From contig JAOUGQ010000055.1 in assembly GCA_029865515.1 (NCBI GenBank), positions 1 through 14,393 on the forward strand: DNA of 14,393 nt, given 5' to 3'. The DNA is from Nitrospirota bacterium (GTDB taxonomy: Bacteria; Nitrospirota; Nitrospiria; Nitrospirales; UBA8639). This document shows, piece by piece, positions 1-6,796 of the stretch. The notes beneath the pieces are model-generated. The model was given only the letters and a program-made list of their open reading frames with translations. It did not search any database and was not told the DNA's origin. Every line of letters begins with the position of its first letter. Position 1 is the stretch's first letter. Position numbers and translations under genes: made by a program.

Positions 1-213
1 TCCGACCTTCACATTTTCGACATCAGGTCCTGCGGCTTCAATTGTGCCTCTTTGTGGTTTTTCGCGAGCCGAGTCAGGCACATAAATACCCCCTGCCGTT
101 CTTTCCAATTCTTCCGTATAGGTTACAAACACCCGATCACCCAGAGGACGGAACCCCTTAGCACTGCTTCCACCTTTTGATTCCTTTTTTTCCTTCTCTT
201 TCGTCGCTGCCAT
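1..213 (-). CDS. groES: GroES co-chaperonin (Hsp10), 3' end beyond window
   Basis: GroES forms the heptameric lid of the GroEL folding chamber in the cytoplasm. The first 71 codons are present; the gene runs off the left edge. From residue 21 the protein reads FRPLGDRVFV, followed by TAGGIYVPDSAREKPQ (39-54) and GTIEAAGPDV, the standard GroES N-terminal half with the root of the mobile loop. The start ATG at 213 has a strong AAGGAGG ribosome site (219-225) at 5 nt. Residues 1-20 are an extra lysine/glutamate/serine-rich stretch that ordinary GroES lacks; GroES normally begins within one or two residues of the FRPLGDR motif. The ribosome site makes the longer start credible. A heat-shock-type promoter lies just upstream and rpoH is the preceding gene. 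groEL would be expected to follow outside the window (inference). Identity is secure. Confidence 0.93.
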   Translation of the reverse strand, partial: MAATKEKEKKESKGGSSAKGFRPLGDRVFVTYTEELERTAGGIYVPDSAREKPQRGTIEAAGPDVENVKVG

Positions 214-243
214 GTCTACCTCCTTCTTTGGTTGTTGGCCAAT

Positions 244-270
244 TTAATGGGAAAATGGTGTGAATTTCAA
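244..270 (-). promoter_or_regulatory. Sigma-32-like heat-shock promoter of groES
   Basis: On the minus strand TTGAA (270-266) is followed after 14 nt by CCCAT (251-247), then TAA. The E. coli sigma-32 consensus is CTTGAA with CCCCATNT; as I recall the E. coli groE promoter, TTGAA and CCCAT are also 14 nt apart there. The element ends about 30 nt before the groES start codon, suitable for a short leader. No CIRCE operator (TTAGCACTC-N9-GAGTGCTAA) is present, so control by HrcA is not indicated. The presence of rpoH just upstream supports the reading. This is pattern matching only; the start site has not been mapped. Confidence 0.55.
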
Positions 271-384
271 TCAACTAATTTGATTACGTGTATCTGTTTG
301 AATTTCCACAGATGTATCACGTTGAGGGAAGAGATAAGTCGGGTTAAAATGAAGTCAAGAGGTAAAGATGAGATTTTCAGGAGG

Positions 385-409
385 AAAAGGCCAGAACTTC
401 TTTCCTGGC
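385..409 (-). terminator. Weak intrinsic-terminator-like hairpin after rpoH
   Basis: Reading the minus strand, GCCAGGA and TTCTGGC (409-390) form a 7-pair stem with one G-U pair and a 6-nt loop, followed by CTTTT. It lies about 70 nt past the rpoH stop and before the groES promoter. The short T run makes it a weak terminator at best, so some read-through from rpoH into groES is likely. Confidence 0.3.
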
Positions 410-478
410 AAAGGAAGGGGAGAGTTGTGTATTTAATTAAAGAGCGTCGGAAAAATATAGGTATATAATCTTAAGACT

Positions 479-1531
479 TTATTTTCGGAGTTGTTCAAAA
501 TCCTGAATGTCTTTTTTCATAAGCTCTCGCAACTTCTTAATTATTTTCACCTCAAGTTGACGAGTCCGCTCTTTGGTTATCATATATTTCTTCCCTAAAT
601 CTTCCAAAGTAACGGGGGTTTCCGAAAGCAACCGATTGCGAAGAATATCCTCTTCTCGCTCTGTCAACATTTTTGCAAATTCTGCTAATTTTTTTCGAAA
701 CAGGACTCGGAGCTGGGTGTCAGCAAGCTGATCATCAATGGGAGGTTGAGCAGAGGGAAGGAGGTCATGAAACGTTCCTTCGCCGTCGTCCGTCATTGGC
801 TGATCCAGGGAAAGCTCCCAACTCCCCAGTCGCTGATCCATTTCCACTACATCCCGTTCACGAACGTTGAGGCGGTCCGCCAGCAATTTGGGATCAGGGA
901 CATAGCCCTGTCGTTCCAATTTGGCCTTCTCGCGACGGAGGTTATAAAAAAGACGTCGCTGTTCCTGGGTTGTCCCAATCTTGACAAGACGAAAATTATT
1001 GAGAAGATACCGCAAGACATAGGCTCGTACCCACCAGGCCGCATAGGCATAAAAGCGAACGTTTTTCGTAGGGTCGAATTTCTTCATGGCCTGCAAGAGT
1101 CCCACATTCCCTTCCTGAATAAGATCCATCTGATCAATACCTGCCAGCCCATATTCTGAGGCAATGGCCACACACACACGCAAATTGGCCAAAATAAGCT
1201 TCACTGCTGCCTCTCGTGTTCCTAATTGCTGGTATTCGTGAAAGAGCTGAAGCTCCTCTTCCTTGGAAAGGAAAGGATAGCGCCGAACCTCTGCCAGGTA
1301 CCGGCTGAGGGTTGTACTCGGAATAAGATCATTTGAGCTAGTTCCCCCAGTCCCCTCGGACTCACTCTTCTCACTCTTATCTTCCCGCGGCGGCTGATCC
1401 TCTTTTTCCTTTGCTTCATCGAATAATAACTCTTCCGAAACCATATTATTGCTTGCGAGATTGGAGCTGGAGGGTTCGACAACAACGTCGATTACTTCCT
1501 TTGAATGCTTCTTTGCTGATTTAGGGTTCAT
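479..1531 (-). CDS. rpoH: RNA polymerase sigma factor RpoH (sigma-32 type)
   Basis: Sigma-70-family factor that directs RNA polymerase to heat-shock promoters. Conserved regions are all visible: region 1.2/2.1 around 76-125 (SRYLAEVRRYPFLSKEEE), region 2.2 DLIQEGNVGL (136-145), the 2.3/2.4 segment with FYAYAAWWVRAYV (160-172), the RpoH box QRRLFYNLR (191-199), and region 4.2 helix-turn-helix around 308-327 ending ERTRQLE. The RpoH box (E. coli QRKLFFNLR) separates this from housekeeping and sporulation sigma factors. At 350 residues it is longer than E. coli RpoH (284); the excess is an N-terminal tail of about 70 residues, rich in Ser, Glu and Lys and probably disordered. The start ATG has a GGAG site 7 nt upstream. 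A sigma-70-like promoter precedes it, and groES follows on the same strand. Confidence 0.92.
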   Translation of the reverse strand: MNPKSAKKHSKEVIDVVVEPSSSNLASNNMVSEELLFDEAKEKEDQPPREDKSEKSESEGTGGTSSNDLIPSTTLSRYLAEVRRYPFLSKEEELQLFHEYQQLGTREAAVKLILANLRVCVAIASEYGLAGIDQMDLIQEGNVGLLQAMKKFDPTKNVRFYAYAAWWVRAYVLRYLLNNFRLVKIGTTQEQRRLFYNLRREKAKLERQGYVPDPKLLADRLNVRERDVVEMDQRLGSWELSLDQPMTDDGEGTFHDLLPSAQPPIDDQLADTQLRVLFRKKLAEFAKMLTEREEDILRNRLLSETPVTLEDLGKKYMITKERTRQLEVKIIKKLRELMKKDIQDFEQLRK

Positions 1532-1574
1532 GCTTTGGCTCCGGAGGGACAGCTACTCTCTCCATTTTGTTGAT

Positions 1575-1603
1575 ATTGTAATGAATTTTCCTTGAATCAC
1601 CAA
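1575..1603 (-). promoter_or_regulatory. rpoH: Candidate sigma-70 promoter for rpoH
   Basis: On the minus strand TTGGTG (1603-1598) is separated by 17 nt from TACAAT (1580-1575). The -10 matches TATAAT at 5 of 6 positions; the -35 keeps only TTG. The expected start of transcription near 1568 leaves a leader of roughly 35 nt to the rpoH ATG. No sigma-32-like element was seen in front of rpoH. Confidence 0.45.
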
Positions 1604-1675
1604 ACAAATCAGCTAAATTTCCCAAATCTGCGGAATTTGAGGTCTGCAAAGGAGAATGCCCTCGCCAGATAAACA

Positions 1676-1704
1676 TTGTCTGTGGGGGTAAAACTTTTTA
1701 TAGT
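1676..1704 (+). promoter_or_regulatory. Candidate sigma-70 promoter for the NarK-rib-pur genes
   Basis: TTGTCT (1676-1681) and TATAGT (1699-1704) are separated by exactly 17 nt, matching the consensus at 4 of 6 and 5 of 6 positions. Transcription would begin near 1711, giving a leader of about 75 nt to the transporter ATG. The promoter diverges from that of rpoH, with the two -35 boxes about 70 nt apart. It is the only convincing rightward promoter seen ahead of the rib-pur genes. Confidence 0.5.
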
Positions 1705-1784
1705 CCTGAAGTTGAAGACTCCCTTGATTACAGCCTCCCCAATAACTTGGATGAGATCGACCCCTACAAACCCTTGGTTATGAC

Positions 1785-3008
1785 ATGTTGAGAGAAGGAT
1801 TGCAGTCATTGCGTGCCGGGCATTGGCCAACTCTACTTGGTGCCTGGCTGCATTTTGAAGTCAGTTTTATGGTGTGGCTGCTCATTGGGGCCATGGGTAT
1901 CGCCATATCTCAAGAATTTTCCCTGTCAGCATCCCAAAAAGGCATATTAGTCGGCATCCCGTTACTTGGAGGCGCATTGCTTCGAATAATTGTCGGACCA
2001 CTTGGTGACCGATTAGGGGCCAAAACTGTGGGATTGGGCATTCTAGGATTGGAAATCATCGGCTTGTTGCTAGGATGGCAGAGGGGAACCAGTTTCGAAG
2101 AAATGCTCGGAATTGGGCTCTTTTTAGGGTTTGCTGGAGCCAGTTTTGCCATCGCCCTGCCTCTTGCCAGCCAAGCCTATCCTTCCGCCCATCAAGGGTT
2201 AGCCATGGGAGTTGCGGCGATTGGAAATAGTGGTGTCCTGCTGGCTGCGTTTCTTGCCCCCCGCCTGGCAGAAGCACTTGGATGGCATCAGGTCTTCGGT
2301 ATCATGCTGCTACCGGTTGTAGGAACAGCCCTTCTCTTTTCCTGGTTGGTGCGATCAGCTTCGGCGTTGACTATCAACACCTCGAATACTCAAAAAGGAC
2401 TTGGTGCCCTCTTGCGAAAGGGACTTCAGGATCCGTTTATGTACTGGTTATGCCTCTTATATGGAGTGACGTTCGGGGGGTTCGTAGGCCTCTCGAGTTA
2501 TCTCCCTATTTTTTTTCATGATCAATTTCAAATAGGCATGGTGAATGCGGGGACATTGACTGCTCTTTGCGCCCTAGCTGGAAGTGTTGCCCGTCCACTT
2601 GGCGGATTTCTTGCGGATCGGTTCGGGGGCTTGAACTTTTTACAGGGGCTCTTCCTCATGATGACAGCCTTATGTCTGGCGACGGGAGACCTTAATCATT
2701 TCGCCTTGGCTTTCACCATCGTCCTTCTGATTATGTTTGTCTTAGGATTTGGAAATGGAGTCATTTTTCAGGTGGCTTCTTATCGGTTCAAAGCCATGAT
2801 GGGGACGGCTTCGGGATTTATAGGAGCGGCAGGAGGCATTGGAGGGTTCCTGTTACCATCCGGTTTTGGATGGCTGAAAGAAACAACCGGAACCTTTTCT
2901 GCAGGATTTTTAGTTTTGGGCGCAGTTTCAGGATTAGCCTGTCTTAGTGCTATGATAGTGCAGCGTTGGATTCGTTTGACAAACCATAAATCCATTTCAG
3001 AAATTTAA
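1785..3008 (+). CDS. narK: NarK-family nitrate/nitrite transporter (MFS)
   Basis: Major facilitator with about 12 hydrophobic segments in 407 residues, in the inner membrane. It carries the marks of the nitrate/nitrite porter family: Arg67 in LLRIIVGPLGDRLG (TM2), Arg270 in ARPLGGFLADRFGG (TM8), the first signature GVAAIGNSGV (142-151) and the second GFIGAAGGIGGFLLP (344-358). The two arginines bind the anion in characterised NarK/NarU. Transport direction and nitrate versus nitrite preference cannot be read from sequence. The start is uncertain: ATG 1785 has no clear ribosome site, whereas AGAAGGA (1793-1799) lies 9 nt before an in-frame TTG at 1809, which would remove eight residues. It precedes ribBA by 41 nt on the same strand. 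Family call is firm; the symbol is by family. Confidence 0.85.
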   Translation: MLREGLQSLRAGHWPTLLGAWLHFEVSFMVWLLIGAMGIAISQEFSLSASQKGILVGIPLLGGALLRIIVGPLGDRLGAKTVGLGILGLEIIGLLLGWQRGTSFEEMLGIGLFLGFAGASFAIALPLASQAYPSAHQGLAMGVAAIGNSGVLLAAFLAPRLAEALGWHQVFGIMLLPVVGTALLFSWLVRSASALTINTSNTQKGLGALLRKGLQDPFMYWLCLLYGVTFGGFVGLSSYLPIFFHDQFQIGMVNAGTLTALCALAGSVARPLGGFLADRFGGLNFLQGLFLMMTALCLATGDLNHFALAFTIVLLIMFVLGFGNGVIFQVASYRFKAMMGTASGFIGAAGGIGGFLLPSGFGWLKETTGTFSAGFLVLGAVSGLACLSAMIVQRWIRLTNHKSISEI

Positions 3009-3049
3009 TGCGTTGCGGCGGAAACCTTTGATCGTCAAGTGAGTCACTC

Positions 3050-4279
3050 ATGAAAAAAGAAGGGGGCCCAATACAAAAGCCTCAATTCCATACCATTGCC
3101 GAAACCTTACCTGATATTCAGGCTGGCAAATGCATTATTCTCGTCGATGATGAAGACCGGGAAAATGAGGGCGATCTGGTTCTGGCCGCTGAAAAAGTCA
3201 CTCCTGAAAACATTAACTTCATGGCGAAATACGGCCGAGGGTTAATTTGTCTGGCCCTCACCCCTGACCGGGTCGACGAGTTAAAGCTCCCTCCCCAGGC
3301 GAATGAAAATACGGCACCCTTCGGTACGGCCTTTACCGTGTCGATTGATGCCGCCAAAAATATTACCACCGGTATCTCTGCCGCTGATCGAGCCACCACT
3401 ATTCAGTTGGCTGTTGATCCAAAGGCTAAACCAAGTGATTTTGCCAGACCCGGCCACGTCTTCCCCTTAAAAGCCCATAAAGGGGGCGTATTGCGCCGAG
3501 CGGGACAAACCGAAGGGTCCGTAGATCTTGCGCGTCTAGCCGGGCTCTATCCAGCAGCGGTGATCTGTGAAATTATGAATGATGACGGCACGATGGCTCG
3601 CGTTCCTCATTTAATGGAATTCGCCAAATACCATGGGCTGAAAATCATCACAATAAAAGACCTTATTCAATACCGGCTGCATCGGGAAACGTTTGTGAGG
3701 CAAGTGGCCAAGGCGAATCTCCCGACACGTTTCGGGCATTTTCAGTCAGTGGTTTTTGAAAATGAACTGGACGCCGGAACACACATTGCCCTGGTAAAAG
3801 GGGAGATCGATAGCAATCCAACTCTTGTGCGAGTCCATTCAGGATGCCTCACGGCTGATGTGTTTGGATCCTTGCGGTGTGATTGCCGAGAGCAACTTCA
3901 TCGGGCAATGGAAATGATCGAGCAGGAAGACAAAGGTGTGCTGCTCTATTTAAATCAGGAGGGACGGGGGATCGGGCTCACCAATAAAATTCGGGCCTAC
4001 CATCTGCAAGATCAGGGCAGTGATACGGTGGAAGCCAATCTCCAATTAGGGTTCAAGGCGGATTTGCGAGATTATGGAATCGGAGCCCAAATTTTAGTAA
4101 ATTTAGGGCTCAAAAAAATCCGGTTGATCACCAACAATCCACGAAAAATTGTCGGGATTGAGGGATATGGATTGGAAGTGGTCGAACGAGTACCCATTGA
4201 AATCACCCCGCAGGAGTCTAATGTTCACTACTTGCGCACAAAAAAAGCCAAATTAGGCCACCTATTGGATAATGTGTAA
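3050..4279 (+). CDS. ribBA: Bifunctional RibBA: DHBP synthase / GTP cyclohydrolase II
   Basis: Makes both riboflavin precursors: 3,4-dihydroxy-2-butanone 4-phosphate from ribulose 5-phosphate (N-terminal half) and the 2,5-diamino-pyrimidinone phosphate from GTP (C-terminal half). RibB half, about 12-210: DDEDRENEGD (33-42) with the catalytic acidic cluster, ISAADRATT (109-117), RPGHVFPL (133-140). RibA half, about 215-400: zinc ligands Cys266, Cys277 and Cys279 (CLTADVFGSLRCDC), EGRGIGL (304-310), ADLRDYGIGAQ (337-347) with the Asp338-x-Arg340 pair, and NNPRK (362-366). Length of 409 is normal for the fusion. Odd point: the RibB motif normally written GHTEA reads GQTEG here, with Gln153 where E. 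coli RibB has the metal-binding His153. No FMN riboswitch fits in the 41-nt gap upstream. Start ATG is weakly supported by its ribosome site. Confidence 0.95.
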   Translation: MKKEGGPIQKPQFHTIAETLPDIQAGKCIILVDDEDRENEGDLVLAAEKVTPENINFMAKYGRGLICLALTPDRVDELKLPPQANENTAPFGTAFTVSIDAAKNITTGISAADRATTIQLAVDPKAKPSDFARPGHVFPLKAHKGGVLRRAGQTEGSVDLARLAGLYPAAVICEIMNDDGTMARVPHLMEFAKYHGLKIITIKDLIQYRLHRETFVRQVAKANLPTRFGHFQSVVFENELDAGTHIALVKGEIDSNPTLVRVHSGCLTADVFGSLRCDCREQLHRAMEMIEQEDKGVLLYLNQEGRGIGLTNKIRAYHLQDQGSDTVEANLQLGFKADLRDYGIGAQILVNLGLKKIRLITNNPRKIVGIEGYGLEVVERVPIEITPQESNVHYLRTKKAKLGHLLDNV

Positions 4280-4379
4280 CTGGGGCTTGCGGTTCCTTGT
4301 GGCAAGTGGTACACACTCATCGCGTGCTTCCTTTGCTTTGCCCATAGCGACTGTTTACTAAAGAAACATTTTGACAAAG

Positions 4380-4892
4380 ATGAAGAACTCAGATTCTGGT
4401 GTAGAAGGAACAGACTGTCAGATTGGTATAGTAGTCAGTACCTTTAACGAGGCCGTGACCAGTCGTTTATTAGCAGGGGCTGAATCAACCTTAACCCAAT
4501 TGGGCACCCCTCAAGACCACAGGCAAGTGATTCGAGTCCCTGGGGCTTTTGAAATTCCGTTGATCGCTAAAACGCTGGCCCAATCACGTCGATTTGATGC
4601 CATTATCTGTCTGGGGGCCGTAATACGCGGAGAAACACCTCACTTTGATTATATTTGCGCAGAAACCAGTCGTGGAATCGGTCATGCAGCACTGGAGACG
4701 GGAATTCCCATCATTTTTGGTGTGCTCACTACGGACACCGTCGACCAAGCCATGGAACGTTCCGGCCCACCAGAGCGCAATAAAGGGGCTGATGCGGCGC
4801 GCACAGCCGTTGAAATGGCCTTATTGATGAAAGATCTCAGCAAGACAAGCATCCGCCAGTCAGGATTTTTAAGGGAACCCACACAATCATGA
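4380..4892 (+). CDS. ribH: 6,7-dimethyl-8-ribityllumazine synthase
   Basis: Condenses the two products of the RibBA branch arms into lumazine, the penultimate riboflavin step; the family forms icosahedral or pentameric shells. Motifs in order: STFNE (20-24) contacting the pyrimidine, PGAFEIP (54-60), GAVIRGETPHFD (79-90) with the acid-base His88 (same number as in B. subtilis), GVLTTDT (114-120) and NKG (134-136). Length of 170 is slightly above the usual 155 because of short tails. I chose ATG 4380; an in-frame TTG at 4371 would add three residues, and neither has a good ribosome site. The 100-nt gap after ribBA holds only a short CTTGC/GCAAG inverted repeat. The stop overlaps the nusB start as ATGA. 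Confidence 0.95.
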   Translation: MKNSDSGVEGTDCQIGIVVSTFNEAVTSRLLAGAESTLTQLGTPQDHRQVIRVPGAFEIPLIAKTLAQSRRFDAIICLGAVIRGETPHFDYICAETSRGIGHAALETGIPIIFGVLTTDTVDQAMERSGPPERNKGADAARTAVEMALLMKDLSKTSIRQSGFLREPTQS

Positions 4893-5416
4893 CGATGACA
4901 ATTCCATCCGAGACTCCGCCAGCCAGTCGCACAAACGCCCGTCCATCCAGGCGTCTAGGCCGCCAACTCGCCCTTCAAATGCTTTTCCAACATGAGTTTC
5001 AGGATCAGAATCCGTCGTGGCACGAAAAGTTTTGGGCCAATCAATCTGCTGCGCCGGAAGTCCAAGCGTTTACTTCCAGCATCGTTCAGGGAGTGATTAA
5101 GAATCAGGCAGAGATTGACCGGATTATTCGACAATTCGCCGTAGACTGGTCCTTAGAACGGATGCCGGTGGTGGACCGAAACGTTCTGAGATGTTCAATT
5201 TACGAATTATTGTGGGAACCGGACATACCGGCGATGGTTACGATCAATGAAGCCGTTGAATTGGCGAAACGGTTTGCGGATGATGAAGCCAGACGGTTCG
5301 TGAACGGTCTGTTAGATCATGTTCTCCGGGATGAACCCAGACTTGCGAATAAACGGAACCGGATCCAACCTAAAATCCCTATGCAGGAATTCTCTGATTC
5401 CACCCCTACCTCCTAA
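4889..5416 (+). CDS. nusB: Transcription antitermination factor NusB
   Basis: All-helical RNA-binding protein that, with NusE (ribosomal protein S10), binds boxA RNA and supports antitermination on rRNA operons. Visible: RRLGRQLALQMLFQHEF (21-37), the typical arginine-rich start of helix 1; a central helix ending VIKNQAEIDRIIRQFAVDWSLERMPVVDRNVLR; then YELLWEPDIPAMVTINEAVELAKRFADDEARRFVNGLLDHV, the standard NusB C-terminal half. It has about 20 extra N-terminal residues (Pro/Ser/Thr-rich) and a tail of about 20 residues. Its ATG overlaps the ribH stop (ATGA), implying translational coupling; ribH-nusB neighbours are common in bacteria. purB follows after 12 nt. Confidence 0.94.
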   Translation: MTMTIPSETPPASRTNARPSRRLGRQLALQMLFQHEFQDQNPSWHEKFWANQSAAPEVQAFTSSIVQGVIKNQAEIDRIIRQFAVDWSLERMPVVDRNVLRCSIYELLWEPDIPAMVTINEAVELAKRFADDEARRFVNGLLDHVLRDEPRLANKRNRIQPKIPMQEFSDSTPTS

Positions 5417-5428
5417 TCGCCCTGTCCT

Positions 5429-6796
5429 ATGATTGATCGCTACACGTTACCCCGTATGGGGGCCGTTTGGACCCAAACCCGCAAGTATGAACTGTGGTTG
5501 CAGGTCGAACTCGCTGTGTGCGAAGCCATGGAACATATGGGAAAGGTGCCTCGTGGCGTGACAACCCGCATCCGAAAAAAAGTCACGATTAATCCTTCCC
5601 GGATTGCGGCTATCGAACAAGTCACGAAACATGATGTCATCGCTTTTCTAGAATCAGTGGCCGAGCAGGCTGGCAAAGACGGGAGATTCCTCCATGCCGG
5701 ACTGACCTCATCGGATATCGTCGACACTTCTCTCGCGTTGCAATTGGTGGAAGCCGCACAGTTTATCCTGGAAGACGTAAGAGGCCTATTGGGGACACTG
5801 CGGGACCTAGCCTTTGCGCATCGGGATACTCTGATGGTGGGGCGTTCGCATGGCATCCATGGGGAGCCGATTTCTTTCGGGTGGAAAGTAGCAATTTGGT
5901 ATCAGGAGTTTCAGCGGCAGGAACATCGGGTAGAAGCAGCCATGAAGGATATCGCCGTGGGCAAACTCTCAGGGGCCATGGGAACATTCGCGCATCTTTC
6001 TCCCTCAGTAGAAAAAGCCGTATGCCAGCGATTGGGTTTGAAACCCGCACCTATTTCTAACCAGGTGATTCAGCGTGATCGACATGCAGCGTTTCTCTCC
6101 GCATTGGCCCTTCTGGCTGCTAGTATTGAGAAAGTAGCGACCGAAATCCGGCATCTTCAACGGACTGAAGTTTTGGAAGCAGAAGAGTTTTTCGAGCCTG
6201 GCCAAAAAGGCTCTTCCGCTATGCCACATAAACGGAACCCCATCGGCTCGGAAAATTTGTGCGGCCTAGCCAGAGTGGTCCGAAGCAATAGCCTGGCCTC
6301 CCTGGAAAATGTCGCATTGTGGCATGAACGGGACATTAGCCATTCTTCCGCTGAGCGAATTATTCTTCCTGATAGCACCATCCTCATCGATTACATGCTG
6401 GTCCGCTTAACCAAAATGCTATCTACGTTGGTGGTCTACCCACATCGGATGCTGACAACATTAAACCAAACCGGAGGACTGATCTATTCCCAACGGTTAT
6501 TGCTGGCATTAATCGATAAAGGCGCGATCAGAAAAGACGCCTACGAGCATGTCCAGCAACACGCCATGGCCGCATGGAAGGGGGAGGGAAACTTCCGAAC
6601 ACTTATTGAGCGTGATTCTTTCATTGCCAAACATCTTACCGCCGGAGAGATCGCCATCTGCTTCGATCCCAAAGCCTATTTGCGGCATCAACAACAGATT
6701 TTCACACGAGTATTCGGGAGGCAGAGCCAGCGCTCTAGCCAACCACAATCCCGGTCCACCATTTCAAGAAAAACCTTAACCAAGAGAAACACATGA
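5429..6796 (+). CDS. purB: Adenylosuccinate lyase
   Basis: Fumarase-superfamily enzyme that cleaves fumarate from SAICAR and from adenylosuccinate, so it acts twice on the way to AMP. His68 (TKHDV), His89 (FLHAGLTSSD) and His141 (RSHGIHGEP) fall at the same numbers as the B. subtilis catalytic histidines. The superfamily signature GSSAMPHKRNP (261-271) carries the catalytic serine loop. The core ends near residue 430; a further 25 residues (431-455) form a Ser/Arg/Gln-rich basic tail not needed by the family. It starts 12 nt after nusB and its stop overlaps purC as ATGA. It opens a purine block in the same order as the Bacillus pur operon. Confidence 0.96.
   Translation: MIDRYTLPRMGAVWTQTRKYELWLQVELAVCEAMEHMGKVPRGVTTRIRKKVTINPSRIAAIEQVTKHDVIAFLESVAEQAGKDGRFLHAGLTSSDIVDTSLALQLVEAAQFILEDVRGLLGTLRDLAFAHRDTLMVGRSHGIHGEPISFGWKVAIWYQEFQRQEHRVEAAMKDIAVGKLSGAMGTFAHLSPSVEKAVCQRLGLKPAPISNQVIQRDRHAAFLSALALLAASIEKVATEIRHLQRTEVLEAEEFFEPGQKGSSAMPHKRNPIGSENLCGLARVVRSNSLASLENVALWHERDISHSSAERIILPDSTILIDYMLVRLTKMLSTLVVYPHRMLTTLNQTGGLIYSQRLLLALIDKGAIRKDAYEHVQQHAMAAWKGEGNFRTLIERDSFIAKHLTAGEIAICFDPKAYLRHQQQIFTRVFGRQSQRSSQPQSRSTISRKTLTKRNT

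Noticed and set aside
232..468. Plus-strand 78-residue reading frame opposite the groES-rpoH gap
   Set aside because: No family resemblance, no ribosome site, and it runs antisense through the groES promoter and hairpin.
214..478. CIRCE/HrcA operator upstream of groES
   Set aside because: No TTAGCACTC-N9-GAGTGCTAA inverted repeat is present; a TTAGCACTG match near 160 is inside the coding sequence and unpaired.
746..1159. Plus-strand 137-residue frame antisense to rpoH
   Set aside because: It lies wholly opposite a well-conserved sigma factor gene and shows no recognisable domain.
1609..1830. Minus-strand 73-residue frame between rpoH and the transporter
   Set aside because: It overlaps the transporter start antisense, covers the candidate plus-strand promoter, has no recognised family and no clear ribosome site. 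A gene remnant cannot be fully excluded.
3009..3049. FMN riboswitch ahead of ribBA
   Set aside because: The gap is only 41 nt and lacks the conserved RFN sequence elements; none was seen ahead of ribH either.
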